Shown here one piece after another: positions 55,417 to 64,000 of a DNA stretch of 64,000 nt. Both the position numbers and the translations under genes were made by a program. This stretch comes from Microbulbifer aggregans (lineage in GTDB: Bacteria > Pseudomonadota > Gammaproteobacteria > Pseudomonadales > Cellvibrionaceae). The stretch lies in assembly GCF_001750105.1 (NCBI RefSeq), contig NZ_CP014143.1, forward strand, positions 1,975,001-2,039,000, read 5' to 3'. The notes under the pieces were generated by a model, which saw nothing but the letters and a program-made list of their open reading frames with translations, did no database searches and was not told the DNA's origin. Positions within the stretch are counted from its first letter, which is position 1. The number at the start of each line of letters is the position of its first letter.

Positions 55417-56826
55417 GTGGGGCAAGGTTGGATTCGCAGCCACCAGAGTAGCTTGGCTGCTGTATACCGTTTACTGGACGGCGCGCTGATTCTGGGCGCG
55501 CTGTTTACCTGCATTACTGCCTTTGGTCACAGCATTACTACCGAGTGGGTGCTGCTGGGGCTGATTGCGGCCGTCGGCTTTGCCGTGATGGCGGAGTCTG
55601 TGGATCTCTACCGTTCCTGGCGAGCGGACACTTACCTGCAGATGGTGGCCTACACGGCCTTTGCCTGGTGTGCACTGGGCGCGGTGCTGCTGGTGCTGGG
55701 TTATTTCAGCAAGACCAGTGTGGGCTATTCGCGCTTGATCGTGGGCACCTGGGCCGGTTCCACGCTGGTGTTGCTGTGTGCCTGGCGCTTTGGCTTGCGC
55801 CAGTTGCTGTTTGTGTTGCGTTCACGTGGCTTCAATACTCGCAGCGCCGCTGTGATCGGCGTGACGGAAGCCGGCCTGCGGCTGGCCCGCAACCTGAATA
55901 ATGAGCCGCAGCTGGGTATCCGCGTGCAGGGCTTTTATAGCGTGCCGGATTGTGCCGGTTGTGATCAGTCCATGCTGGAACTGGAGCCGGTCAAACTGCT
56001 GGGCAGTGTGGAAGATGCCGTGGCGGCAGCCCGCGCCGGCGAGCTGGACCTGGTTTATATCGCCCTGCCCATGCGCGAGGAGCAGCGCATTGCCGATATT
56101 CTGCAGGCGCTGGCAGACACCACGGTCACGGTGCACCTGCTGACAGACCTGTTCGTGAGCAACCTGTTGCACGCGCGCTGGCGCCAAGTGGGGGATTCAA
56201 GCCTGCTGAGCGTGTACGACACGCCCATCGAGGGCTTGAACAGCTGGCTGAAACGGCTTGAGGACCTGCTGCTGTCGTCCGTCATTCTGCTGTTGATTTC
56301 ACCATTGATGCTGCTGATCGCTGCGGCGATCAAACTGACTTCACCAGGGCCGGTGATTTTCAAGCAGCACCGCTATGGGCTGGATGGCCGCGCCATCAAG
56401 GTGTGGAAGTTCCGCTCCATGACCACCCAGGACAATGGTGACAAGGTGGTGCAGGCGCAAAAGGGCGATGCGCGCATTACGCCGGTGGGCGCTTTTTTAC
56501 GACGCACCTCGCTTGATGAACTGCCGCAGTTTATCAACGTGTTGCAGGGGCGCATGTCCATCGTCGGCCCGCGCCCGCACGCGGTGGCCCACAACGAGGA
56601 ATACCGCCAGCTGGTGAGCGGTTACATGCTGCGGCACAAGGTAAAGCCGGGCATTACCGGCTGGGCCCAGGTAAACGGCTGGCGCGGTGAGACGGACACG
56701 CTCGAGAAAATGAGCAAGCGGGTGGAGCACGATTTGCATTACATCCGCCACTGGTCACTGTGGCTGGATATCCGCATCGTGCTGATGACGGTATTCAAGG
56801 GCTTCACCGGCAAGAATGCCTACTGA
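55417..56826 (+). CDS. Undecaprenyl-phosphate glucose-1-phosphate transferase (WcaJ-like)
   Basis: Polyprenyl glycosylphosphotransferase that starts each repeat unit by loading a sugar-phosphate on undecaprenyl phosphate. The 469 residues have N-terminal helices, a nucleotide-binding CoA_binding_3 domain (AAVIGVTEAGLRLARNL), one more helix pair and the catalytic domain with KVWKFRSMT, SLDELPQFINVLQG, MSIVGPRPHAV and KPGITGWAQVNGWRGE. The frame is open to 55225. I prefer the GTG at 55417, which has CTGGGGGA upstream and yields the usual HQSSLAAVYRLLDG N-terminus; the ATG at 55372 is another option. Glucose is the most common substrate (TIGR03023 type) but galactose is possible. Confidence 0.9.
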   Translation: MGQGWIRSHQSSLAAVYRLLDGALILGALFTCITAFGHSITTEWVLLGLIAAVGFAVMAESVDLYRSWRADTYLQMVAYTAFAWCALGAVLLVLGYFSKTSVGYSRLIVGTWAGSTLVLLCAWRFGLRQLLFVLRSRGFNTRSAAVIGVTEAGLRLARNLNNEPQLGIRVQGFYSVPDCAGCDQSMLELEPVKLLGSVEDAVAAARAGELDLVYIALPMREEQRIADILQALADTTVTVHLLTDLFVSNLLHARWRQVGDSSLLSVYDTPIEGLNSWLKRLEDLLLSSVILLLISPLMLLIAAAIKLTSPGPVIFKQHRYGLDGRAIKVWKFRSMTTQDNGDKVVQAQKGDARITPVGAFLRRTSLDELPQFINVLQGRMSIVGPRPHAVAHNEEYRQLVSGYMLRHKVKPGITGWAQVNGWRGETDTLEKMSKRVEHDLHYIRHWSLWLDIRIVLMTVFKGFTGKNAY

Positions 56827-56939
56827 GTTGGGCAGGGCTCAACGGTAGCCAGCCGGTGTGGCAGGACAATTGGGGTGCATAGGCACCGTTCGGTTTGGCC
56901 GGGCGGTGCATGACTTGTTTTTAGGGATATGGGAAAACG

Positions 56940-58172
56940 ATGATGAAAAAAACAACTCTTTCTCTGGCGATCGGCCTCGCGACCCTCGTAGGCACGGGTG
57001 TTGCCTCCGCGCGGTCTGAGGCCGATGCCGGTGCGGTGGACTTGGGCAATGGCATCCTGTTTACACCGGTGCTGGACATGGGCCTGGTCTACGATGACAA
57101 CGTCGTGCATACCGATACCAATCCCACCGACAGCTGGGTCACTGAGTTGCGCCCCAGTTTCCTGCTCTCTGCAGAGAATGACTTTTCTGAGTATGGCCTG
57201 CGTTACACCGTTTCCCACGGTGATTACCAGGACAGCAGCGAAGATAACTACACCGACCACATGCTGCAGGCCAATGCAGACTGGGAACTGAACGCCCGCC
57301 ATCGCCTGGGCCTGGCTGCCAGCTACGAGGACCTGCACGAGATGCGCGGTACTGGCTACTCCCAGGGCTTTGGTGCGTTGCTGGACGAGCCGGACCGCTA
57401 CTCGGAGAGCGATGTTTCCGGTGTCTACCGCTACGGCGCCGAGACTGCCCGCGGCAATATCGAGCTGGAAGCAGGCACCCGCGCGCGGGATTACGATCCC
57501 ACCCAGTTCATCGACGGCGTGGAGCAGAATAACCCGCTGGCAGATGTGCGCGATTACGGCACCGACTACGGGGCCGCGCGCTTCTTCTATAACACCGGCG
57601 GCAAGACACGCCTGCTGGTGGAGGCGAAAGGTAGCCTGGTGGGGTATGACAATGCCGTGGCCGGTATCCCCAGCCGTGACAGCACCCAGAGCAGTGTGCT
57701 GTTTGGCCTGAGCTGGGAAGGCACAGCCAAGACCACCGGTACCCTGAAGGTGGGTGCGCGCTCCAAGCAGTTTGATGATGCCGCCCGTGAGGATTTCTCC
57801 GCGCCGGCGTGGGAGGCAGGTGTCATTTGGCAACCGCTCACTTACAGCACGTTTGAGTTCAGCACTGCGCGCCGCTTCGAGGAAGCCCGTGGTGACGGTG
57901 ACTTCGCCGATGTCGAGGTACTGTCTGCCTCCTGGAACCACACCTGGCTCGAGCGCCTGTCCACTGACGTGATGTTCTATCACCAGAACATGGATTACGA
58001 AGGTACTGAGCGTACCGAAGACCGCCTCGGCGGCACATTCAATTTGAATTACGAGATGCGCCGCTGGTTGATCCTTACTGCCGGTTATGCCACCGGTAGC
58101 CAGGACAGCACTCTGCAGGGCTATGACTACGACCGCGCTGTAATGACGTTTGGCGCTCGCGTCACACTGTAA
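56940..58172 (+). CDS. Outer-membrane beta-barrel protein of the export module (VpsM/Wzp-like)
   Basis: Outer-membrane protein of 410 residues. Signal peptide to about residue 24 (VASA), then repeated amphipathic strands rich in aromatic pairs and a C-terminus ending in FGARVTL. It resembles PF10082-type barrels found in exopolysaccharide loci. Such porins pair with short OPX proteins lacking their own outer-membrane barrel (known from VpsM in Vibrio and Wzp proteins in Myxococcus). The next gene encodes just such a short OPX protein, so a role as the export pore is inferred. Confidence 0.82.
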   Translation: MMKKTTLSLAIGLATLVGTGVASARSEADAGAVDLGNGILFTPVLDMGLVYDDNVVHTDTNPTDSWVTELRPSFLLSAENDFSEYGLRYTVSHGDYQDSSEDNYTDHMLQANADWELNARHRLGLAASYEDLHEMRGTGYSQGFGALLDEPDRYSESDVSGVYRYGAETARGNIELEAGTRARDYDPTQFIDGVEQNNPLADVRDYGTDYGAARFFYNTGGKTRLLVEAKGSLVGYDNAVAGIPSRDSTQSSVLFGLSWEGTAKTTGTLKVGARSKQFDDAAREDFSAPAWEAGVIWQPLTYSTFEFSTARRFEEARGDGDFADVEVLSASWNHTWLERLSTDVMFYHQNMDYEGTERTEDRLGGTFNLNYEMRRWLILTAGYATGSQDSTLQGYDYDRAVMTFGARVTL

Positions 58173-58225
58173 GAGTTGAAGCCGGGTATCGGACGCAAGC
58201 AATTAAGAGGTAACTACGGGTAACC

Positions 58226-58807
58226 ATGATGGGACACACACGCTCACCTGGGCAGCGCGCATGGCGCGCAGCCCTGTCCATTTTCTCCGCACTGTGGCTG
58301 GTACTGGCCGCCGCTTCGGCTGTGGCCATTACCGACAGCACCCTGGTCGATAACTATCGCCTGGGTTCCGGGGACAAGATCCTCATCAATGTGTACGGCG
58401 AGGATGACCTGACGGTGGAGACCCAGCTGAGCGACAGCGGCCTGGTGAATTACCCGTTCCTGGGCGAGCTGAAAGTCAACGGCATGACCGTGGCGCAGCT
58501 GGAGGCAACCATCCACGGGGGCCTGAAGGACGGTTACCTGGTGAACCCCAATGTGCATGTGTCCATCATGGAATACCGCCCCTTTTATATTCACGGCGAA
58601 GTGGAGCGCCCCGGTGGTTACCCGTACCAGCCGGGCCTGACCGTGAGCAAGGCGGCGGCACTGGCCCAGGGCTTTACCGAGCGGGCGTCCGAATCCAAGA
58701 TTTTTGTGGTGCGGGGCGATGATTCGAGCAAGACCCCGAAAAAAATCACCCTGAACACCGAGCTGCGTCCCGGCGATGTAGTGACCGTGGAACAGCGGTT
58801 CTTCTGA
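58226..58807 (+). CDS. Short polysaccharide export (OPX/Wza-like) protein
   Basis: OPX protein of 193 residues. A signal peptide (cut near AVA, about residue 34) without lipobox Cys is followed by the Poly_export domain (YRLGSGDKILINVYGEDDL at about 44-62, SDSGLVNYPFLGELKV) and one SLBB domain (YIHGEVERPGGYPYQPGL). It stops there and has no C-terminal helix for the outer-membrane alpha-barrel of Wza. It is therefore a class-3-type OPX protein that probably needs the barrel protein encoded just upstream. Confidence 0.88.
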   Translation: MMGHTRSPGQRAWRAALSIFSALWLVLAAASAVAITDSTLVDNYRLGSGDKILINVYGEDDLTVETQLSDSGLVNYPFLGELKVNGMTVAQLEATIHGGLKDGYLVNPNVHVSIMEYRPFYIHGEVERPGGYPYQPGLTVSKAAALAQGFTERASESKIFVVRGDDSSKTPKKITLNTELRPGDVVTVEQRFF

Positions 58808-58815
58808 GGTAACCA

Positions 58816-61077
58816 ATGAACGCGCAAGACAACAACACCCAGCAGGAGCGCTTACTTCAGGAGGAAGTGATTGACCTGCGCCAGTACTGGCGCATCCTGG
58901 ACCGGTTCAAGTGGCGCATCGGTGCGCTGGCGGTGGCAGTAGCCATGCTGGCGGCGATGGTGGTGTTCTCCATGACACCGCGCTACCAGGCCACAGCGAC
59001 CCTGATGATCGAGGCGGAGCAGCCCAAGGCGCTCTCCATCGAGGAGGTGTACGGGCTGGACTCCAGCCGCAAGGAATATTTCCTCACCCAGTTCGAAATC
59101 CTCAAGTCCCGCCGTATTGCCGAGCAGGTGGTGGAGCGGCTGAACCTGACCGAGCACCCGCTGTTTGACCCGGAGCAGCAGGAGCCTTCTTTTAAAGAGA
59201 AAGTGAAAGGCTGGCTGCCGTTCCTGGCTTCCAATGAAATCCTCAGCGAAGAGGAGTTGCGCGAACTGAAGCTGGAGAGCGTGACCAAGGCGGTGAGCGA
59301 AAACCTCACCATCTCGCCGGTGCGCAACACCCAGCTGGTGAAGATCAGCTTTGAATCCGAATCCCCCGAGCTGGCCGCGCAGGTGGCCAATACCGTGGCA
59401 GAAGTGTTTATCGACAGCCACCTGGAAGCCAAGCTGGATATGACCAAGCAGGCCACCTCCTGGCTGAATGTCCGCCTCGAGGACCTGCGCGTGAAGCTGG
59501 AGGACTCCGAAGCACGTCTGCAGGCTTTCCAGGAATCCCAGGGCTTGGTGGATGTAGCTGGCGTGCAGGGCCTGGCGGCGCAGGAACTCAACGAGATCAC
59601 CACCCAGCTGATTGATGCGCGTAAAGAGCTGAAGCAGGCCGAGAGCATTCATGCGTTGGTGCAGAGCCGCGGTACGGATGTCACTGCGCTGTCCAGCCTG
59701 CCGGAAGTGCTGAACCACACGGTGATAGCCAATATCAAGCAGGCGGAAATTGATGCATCGCGTAAGGTCTCCGAGCTGGCACGCCGTTACGGGCCCAAGC
59801 ACCCGAAAATGATCGCCGCCCGCGATGAGCTGGAATCGGTGCAGGACAAGCTGCGCAGCGAAGTGCGCCAGCTGGTGAGCGGTATCCAGAACGATTACGA
59901 AACCGCGCAGGCGAATGTCCGCGCGCTGGAGCGTGAGCTGAACGCGGCCAAGGGCGACTACCAGCAGATCTCCCGCAAGGAGACGCGCTACAACGAGCTG
60001 AAACGCGAGGTGGAAGTCAACCGCCAGCTGTACAACGCCTTCCTGACCCGCTTCAAGGAAACCAGTGAAACCTCCGGCTTCGAGGCCGCCAATGCGCGCC
60101 TGATGGACCCGGCCATTGCACCCCGCGAGTCGGCCAAGCCGAAGAAGAAGCTGATTGTGGCGCTGGCGTTTGTGGTCAGTGCCATGCTCGGTGTGATGCT
60201 GGCCTTCCTGATCGAGGCGCTGAACGACGGCATCCGCAACCCGGATGATGTGGAAAACAAGCTGGCCCAGCGGATGATCGGCATGCTGCCCTGGGTGAAG
60301 CATGAAAAGGACGAGCGCCTGAGCCTTTCGACCTTCTTCGATAGCGCCAACCACCAGTTTTCTGAGGCGGTACGCACCCTGCGGACCAGCCTGGTGCTCT
60401 CGCACCTGGAAACGCCGGCCACGGTGATTTCCGTCACTTCTTCGGTTCCCGGTGAGGGCAAAACCACTGTGGCGGAGAACCTGGCCTTTGCCCTGGCACA
60501 GATGGAAAAAGTACTGCTGATCGACGCGGACATGCGCCGTCCGTCTGTGGGCAAGGATTTTGGTCTGCCGGTTTATCACCCGGGCCTGTCGAACCTGATT
60601 GCCGGCAGCAATACGCTGGCCGAGTGTATCCACCACGACGAGAAGAGCGGACTGGACGTGATGCCTGCTGGTGCGGTACCGCCCAACCCGCAGGAGATGC
60701 TGTCTTCGCCACGCTTTACCAAGGCGCTGCAGGTACTGATGGACAAGTACGACCGCGTGATTCTCGATACCGCGCCCGCGCAGGTAGTGAGTGATGCGCT
60801 GGTGGTTTCCCGCGTGGCAGACTCCATGCTGTACGTGGTGAAGGCGGACAGTACTCGCCAGAAGATGATCACCAACGGTATCGGCCGCCTGTTGCAGGTG
60901 GGTGCGAAGCTGGATGGCGTGGTGCTGAACCAGCTGGACACTTCCAACAAGGCCAGTTATTACGGTGACTACTACGGCTATGAAGGCGAGTACAGCAGTT
61001 ACAGCGCTGCGGTAAAACCCCAGCAGCCCTCCAGACAGGCTGCCAAAGCCGCTGAGAAAGACCTGGAAGTGGCATGA
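58816..61077 (+). CDS. Wzc-like chain-length regulator and tyrosine autokinase
   Basis: Polysaccharide co-polymerase of 753 residues. A Wzz domain with first helix (about 35-55) is followed by a long periplasmic coiled coil (about 200-440) and a second helix (about 447-470). The cytoplasmic BY-kinase has Walker A TSSVPGEGKTTVAENLA (541-557 region), Walker A' LLIDADMRRPS and Walker B-like VILDTAPA. A Tyr-rich tail (YYGDYYGYEGEYSSY near 715-735) is the autophosphorylation cluster. It starts 8 bases after the OPX gene and overlaps the phosphatase gene at its end (ATGA), as expected for a Wza-Wzc-Wzb-like module. Confidence 0.94.
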   Translation: MNAQDNNTQQERLLQEEVIDLRQYWRILDRFKWRIGALAVAVAMLAAMVVFSMTPRYQATATLMIEAEQPKALSIEEVYGLDSSRKEYFLTQFEILKSRRIAEQVVERLNLTEHPLFDPEQQEPSFKEKVKGWLPFLASNEILSEEELRELKLESVTKAVSENLTISPVRNTQLVKISFESESPELAAQVANTVAEVFIDSHLEAKLDMTKQATSWLNVRLEDLRVKLEDSEARLQAFQESQGLVDVAGVQGLAAQELNEITTQLIDARKELKQAESIHALVQSRGTDVTALSSLPEVLNHTVIANIKQAEIDASRKVSELARRYGPKHPKMIAARDELESVQDKLRSEVRQLVSGIQNDYETAQANVRALERELNAAKGDYQQISRKETRYNELKREVEVNRQLYNAFLTRFKETSETSGFEAANARLMDPAIAPRESAKPKKKLIVALAFVVSAMLGVMLAFLIEALNDGIRNPDDVENKLAQRMIGMLPWVKHEKDERLSLSTFFDSANHQFSEAVRTLRTSLVLSHLETPATVISVTSSVPGEGKTTVAENLAFALAQMEKVLLIDADMRRPSVGKDFGLPVYHPGLSNLIAGSNTLAECIHHDEKSGLDVMPAGAVPPNPQEMLSSPRFTKALQVLMDKYDRVILDTAPAQVVSDALVVSRVADSMLYVVKADSTRQKMITNGIGRLLQVGAKLDGVVLNQLDTSNKASYYGDYYGYEGEYSSYSAAVKPQQPSRQAAKAAEKDLEVA

Positions 61078-61829
61078 TCGACCTGCACTGCCATCTTTTA
61101 CCGGGCATCGATGACGGTGCCCGCGACCTGGACCAGGCGCTGCAACTGGCGCGCATGGCGGTCGAGGATGGCATTACCCACTGTGTGGCCACGCCCCACA
61201 TCCACCCGGGGCGCTGGAACAACACCCGGGCCAGCATTGCTGACGTTTTTCATGCGTTCAGGGATTCCCTCGCACAGGAGGGCATTCCGCTGCAGCTGGG
61301 TATGGCGGCGGAGATCCGCTTCTCCGATGAAATTCTTACCATGGTTGCCAGTAAGCAGGTGCCTTTCCTGGGCAAGTGGGAGGGCGAGCCGGTATTGTTG
61401 CTGGAGTTGCCCCACAGCCATATTCCCGCCGGTGCCGAGCAACTGATCCGCTGGCTGCAGAAGCAGGGCGTCCGCCCGATGATCGCCCACCCGGAACGCA
61501 ACAAGGATATCCTGCGCGATTTCAGTAAGGTGCTGCCGCTGGTACGGCAGGGTTGCCTGTTACAGGTGACCGCCGGTGCCGTGGCCGGCGATTTTGGTGA
61601 AGGGCCGCAGCTGCGTGCGCAGGAACTCCTGAGTGAGGACATGGTGACGATCCTTGCCACCGATGCGCACCACGAGGAGCGTCGCCCGCCCGTACTGGCC
61701 CGCGGCCGCATGGCTGCAGAAGCGGTGGTGGGCGAGTCCCGCTCCTGGGATCTTGTGCGCAATAATCCGGGCCGCATTGCCGCCAGCCATTTCTCCCTCG
61801 AGAGTGTTGAATCCGGCAATGGCGACTGA
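61074..61829 (+). CDS. CpsB/CapC-type tyrosine phosphatase (PHP fold)
   Basis: Manganese-dependent phosphotyrosine phosphatase of 251 residues that reverses Wzc autophosphorylation. PHP motifs: MIDLHCHLLPGIDDGA at the N-terminus, TPHIHPG, IAHPERN and TDAHHEERR. This is the Gram-positive-type CpsB family rather than the low-molecular-weight Wzb, and it is common in Vps-like loci. Start overlaps the wzc stop, and its end overlaps the next gene. Confidence 0.92.
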   Translation: MIDLHCHLLPGIDDGARDLDQALQLARMAVEDGITHCVATPHIHPGRWNNTRASIADVFHAFRDSLAQEGIPLQLGMAAEIRFSDEILTMVASKQVPFLGKWEGEPVLLLELPHSHIPAGAEQLIRWLQKQGVRPMIAHPERNKDILRDFSKVLPLVRQGCLLQVTAGAVAGDFGEGPQLRAQELLSEDMVTILATDAHHEERRPPVLARGRMAAEAVVGESRSWDLVRNNPGRIAASHFSLESVESGNGD

Positions 61830-62562
61830 ATCCCGTCGCCGCCGTCGCACCCCCTGGTACCGCAAGTGGTATCGGCACGTAAGCCGTCCCCGCCTTGCGC
61901 TTACCGGCTTGCTGCTCTGTGTGCTGGTTAGCCTCGCCTGGCAGGCTGGTTCCTGGGGCCTCGCGCACCTGCAGGTGGTCGCGGTGGAAAATACACTCAA
62001 GCGTTGGGGGCAAAATGGCAAGGTGTCTTCAGAAAAGGATCTGGATAATGCCTTTGTTGCGATCGACCGCGCCATTGCCCTCCATCACGACAATCCCTAT
62101 CAGCTTTCACTCAAGGCGCGGTTGTTGGAGTGGCGTGCTTACGCCATGAGAGAGGATGAGGGCAGGGTGGCTGACTACCGCGCAGCGCTGGCGTTATATA
62201 AAGAAGCGGCTGCACTGCGCCCTATGTGGCCCGAGACCTGGGCCGAGATGATTAATGTTAAGCTCAACTTGGGAGAGCTGGACGGGGAGCTGCAGACTTG
62301 GATGTTGCGGGCCGATGAGATGGGGCCTTACACACCTGCGGTGCACACAGCCATAGTCCGGGGGGGCTATGCGCTGAAGCAGCAGTATCCGTTTGAGGAG
62401 CGCCCATTGCTGGACCGCCACCTGCTGCGAGGCCTGGCGGACCACCGCAGTCGCCCGGAAGTGGCGCGGTTGGTGGAGCAGTACGCCCAGGAGGTGTCGG
62501 CCTGCCGGACGATTGCCCAGGCAGCGGAGCCGAGACCGCGGCTACAAATTTGCGAGACCTGA
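61819..62562 (+). CDS. VpsP-like polysaccharide biosynthesis protein
   Basis: Protein of 247 residues with one N-terminal helix (about 26-44) after an Arg-rich leader, then a soluble, probably TPR-like helical part with AIDRAIALHHDNPYQLSLKA and AALALYKEAAALRPMWPE. It fits the VpsP family that accompanies Vps-type export genes; molecular function is unknown. The ATG at 61819 overlaps the phosphatase end; the frame is open from 61654 only as a shadow of the phosphatase. Confidence 0.7.
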   Translation: MATESRRRRRTPWYRKWYRHVSRPRLALTGLLLCVLVSLAWQAGSWGLAHLQVVAVENTLKRWGQNGKVSSEKDLDNAFVAIDRAIALHHDNPYQLSLKARLLEWRAYAMREDEGRVADYRAALALYKEAAALRPMWPETWAEMINVKLNLGELDGELQTWMLRADEMGPYTPAVHTAIVRGGYALKQQYPFEERPLLDRHLLRGLADHRSRPEVARLVEQYAQEVSACRTIAQAAEPRPRLQICET

Positions 62563-62620
62563 TTGCCTGAATGATGTATCTCCAGGCTAGCAATTCCATA
62601 CTAATAATAATGAGGTTGCG

Positions 62621-63700
62621 GTGGAGAGAGTGGCGAATGGTGTAAGCGTGGAGAGTCGAGCCCAATGGGTCGACTACGCCAAAGCGATCGGCATCATCCT
62701 GGTGGTTTATGGACATGTGGCGAGGGGGCTCTTCGACGCAGGCATCCCTGTATCCCCTGAGTTATTCCTGCTGGTGGAAAGCATTGTTTACAGCTTTCAC
62801 ATGCCACTGTTCTTTTTCCTTTCCGGCCTTTTCTTTGAAGCATCGTTCCGCAGGCGTGGTCCCGGTGGGTTGGTGCTCAGCAAGCTGGATACAATCGTAT
62901 ACCCCTATATTCTCTGGTCGCTGTTGCAGGGCTCGATAGAAGTCTTCCTATCGAAATATACGAATGGGTCGGTTGGGGCCGGGGATGTCTTCTCTTTTCT
63001 GTGGGAACCCAGAGCGCAGTTCTGGTTTCTCTATGCCCTGTTTATTCTCTTTTGCGTAGCCACCCTGATATTTTCTTTGCTCAGGCTGCGGGGAAGCCTG
63101 ATTGTCTTTTCCGTACTTGCGGCCTTGCTTTATATCTATCAACCCCTCGCGGGGGTTCAGCCCCTCGGCTTCCTCGTTGATAACCTGGTTTACTTTTTAC
63201 TGGGTGCGCTGGTTTATCGGTACGGTGGCGAGACGGAGTTGGGGCGTTACCGCTGGGCAGTGGTTTTGGGCGCTGGCTTTTTGCTGGCCCAGTATTGGTT
63301 CCACGCTACGCTGGGGCTCACTTGGACAGATAAAGGGGCTCCCTCTCTGCTCTTGGGGGGGATCTCAATCCTGTTTGTGGTATCCCTGTCGGTAGCACTG
63401 GCACGTAGCCCGAGCAAAATATGGCTGCTGGTGGGCTCATCCTCAATGGCAATCTACCTGATGCATGTGCTTGCGGGAGCCGGAGTCCGGGTCGTTTTGC
63501 AAAAGCTGGCCGGTGTGGATGCCTTCTTGGTCCACCTGGGGCTGGGAATGGCGGTGGGGCTGATCGGGCCGATCCTGGCGCTGGAAATCATCAAGCGCCT
63601 GAATATTCGCTATCTGTTCAGTGCGCCAATTTCCTCTTACCTGATGTCCATAACGACGCGTATTGGCGGCAAGGGTGAGGGGCGGGCAGCAGATAGTTAG
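62621..63700 (+). CDS. Acyltransferase family 3 membrane protein
   Basis: Polytopic protein of 359 residues, about ten helices, of the Acyl_transf_3 family. It has QWVDYAKAIGIILVVYGHVA with the active-site His, FHMPLFFFLSGLFF and the FWFLYALFILF segment. Likely adds an acetyl or similar group to the exopolysaccharide at the periplasmic side. GTG start with GAGG six bases upstream. It ends the locus. Confidence 0.88.
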   Translation: MERVANGVSVESRAQWVDYAKAIGIILVVYGHVARGLFDAGIPVSPELFLLVESIVYSFHMPLFFFLSGLFFEASFRRRGPGGLVLSKLDTIVYPYILWSLLQGSIEVFLSKYTNGSVGAGDVFSFLWEPRAQFWFLYALFILFCVATLIFSLLRLRGSLIVFSVLAALLYIYQPLAGVQPLGFLVDNLVYFLLGALVYRYGGETELGRYRWAVVLGAGFLLAQYWFHATLGLTWTDKGAPSLLLGGISILFVVSLSVALARSPSKIWLLVGSSSMAIYLMHVLAGAGVRVVLQKLAGVDAFLVHLGLGMAVGLIGPILALEIIKRLNIRYLFSAPISSYLMSITTRIGGKGEGRAADS

Positions 63701-64000
63701 ATTGAAGCTGAGCTGGCGCAGGAGCATCCGTTCGCCCCAGACGATTTACGCCATCTCTTACTGACGCCACACCCGTGGATCCCGGTCCGCACCGGTACGA
63801 GTGACCGCTCGTTGTGGCAAGCGGTTAGCGGTTACCGTACTCGTCATGCCGGCCGTGAGGGCGGATGGTCGCTCGTAATGTCCACAGGGCTACCGGCAAC
63901 ACCCCGTCGTGCCGGCGCAGGCCTGTATCCACCTAATTCTCTGCGCCCGCACGAAAACCTGCACATGAGCAGTGGATGTGCGACTCTTCCCAACCCACTA
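63701..64000. other. Non-coding end of the window with dispersed repeats
   Basis: No gene is supported on either strand. The stretch carries two partial copies of the dispersed palindromic element (63842-63867, 63905-63931). No terminator with a clear T-run is seen after the acyltransferase. Confidence 0.5.
63905..63931. repeat. Dispersed palindromic repeat, copy 3
   Basis: CGTCGTGCCGGCGCAGGCC followed by TGTATCC matches the copies at 34633 and 37472 in its core GTGCCGGCGCAGG. A weaker relative (CGTCATGCCGGCCGTGAGG) lies at 63842-63860. Confidence 0.5.

Noticed and set aside
56820..58202. A 460-codon minus-strand frame over the beta-barrel gene
   Set aside because: It is antisense to the outer-membrane protein, which has a signal peptide, strand pattern and terminal aromatic-type end; the antisense product has none of these.
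58852..60636. A 594-codon open frame on the minus strand inside the Wzc gene
   Set aside because: Antisense shadow of a well-supported tyrosine kinase gene; no domain or start signal.

Overview
The window looks like a chromosomal segment of a GC-rich marine gammaproteobacterium, most likely a Microbulbifer-type member of the Cellvibrionales. This is inferred from the mix of gene families (DcaP-type porin, CrbS/CrbR-like acetate switch, VpsP-family protein, BCCT transporter, sulfotransferases in the polysaccharide locus) and from codon use; no rRNA or other marker gene is present. I saw no tRNA, rRNA, CRISPR array, intact insertion sequence or prophage.

Left part (1-30 kb), housekeeping and nutrient use. 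It opens with a lipoprotein prolyl oligopeptidase whose 5' end is cut off, a long-chain acyl-CoA ligase and two cysteine-rich DUF1540 paralogues. Next is a compact acetate-use locus (5.4-15.3 kb): an SLC5-domain hybrid sensor kinase (CrbS/MxtR type), its convergent LuxR-type regulator (CrbR/ErdR type), acetyl-CoA synthetase, and, divergently, a DcaP-like porin with a two-component sodium/solute symporter (DUF4212 small subunit plus large subunit). The acs-porin intergenic region holds three copies of a dyad that I propose as regulator boxes. Then follow a GNAT, a GDSL autotransporter esterase, a BCCT transporter, ArfB, an Ldh_2 dehydrogenase, GFA and HD-domain proteins, a DUF2799 lipoprotein, an amidase/aminotransferase pair, a SpoIIAA-like protein and a secreted subtilase with PKD and PPC domains.

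Right part (30-63.7 kb), a large surface-polysaccharide locus. A first rmlC-rmlD-rmlB set plus manC (30.2-34.6 kb) is followed by a minus-strand block (34.7-40.3 kb). A long leader then leads into galU and a second, complete rmlC-rmlD-rmlB-rmlA set. A visibly AT-rich serotype-like core (about 45.7-54.8 kb) follows, with glycosyltransferases, flippase, polymerase, O-acetyltransferase and two sulfotransferases. The end is a conserved GC-rich assembly/export module: VanZ-like protein, WcaJ-type initiating transferase, beta-barrel protein, short OPX/Wza-like protein, Wzc kinase, CpsB/CapC phosphatase, VpsP-like protein and acyltransferase. Together these predict a rhamnose-containing, probably sulfated and acylated exopolysaccharide made by the Wzx/Wzy route.

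The best candidate for an undescribed system is the minus-strand block at 34.7-40.3 kb. It encodes a LapG-type periplasmic protease, a LapD-like receptor that keeps the periplasmic domain but has only a degenerate GGDEF domain and no EAL domain, an O-antigen-ligase-like membrane protein, and two exported paralogues. The paralogues share a C-terminal module containing the tetrapeptide TAAG (the LapG cleavage motif known from LapA) and a GGCDxxCPSKN tail. No giant LapA-type adhesin is visible, so the small paralogues may be the protease substrates. That is a hypothesis from motif and proximity only.
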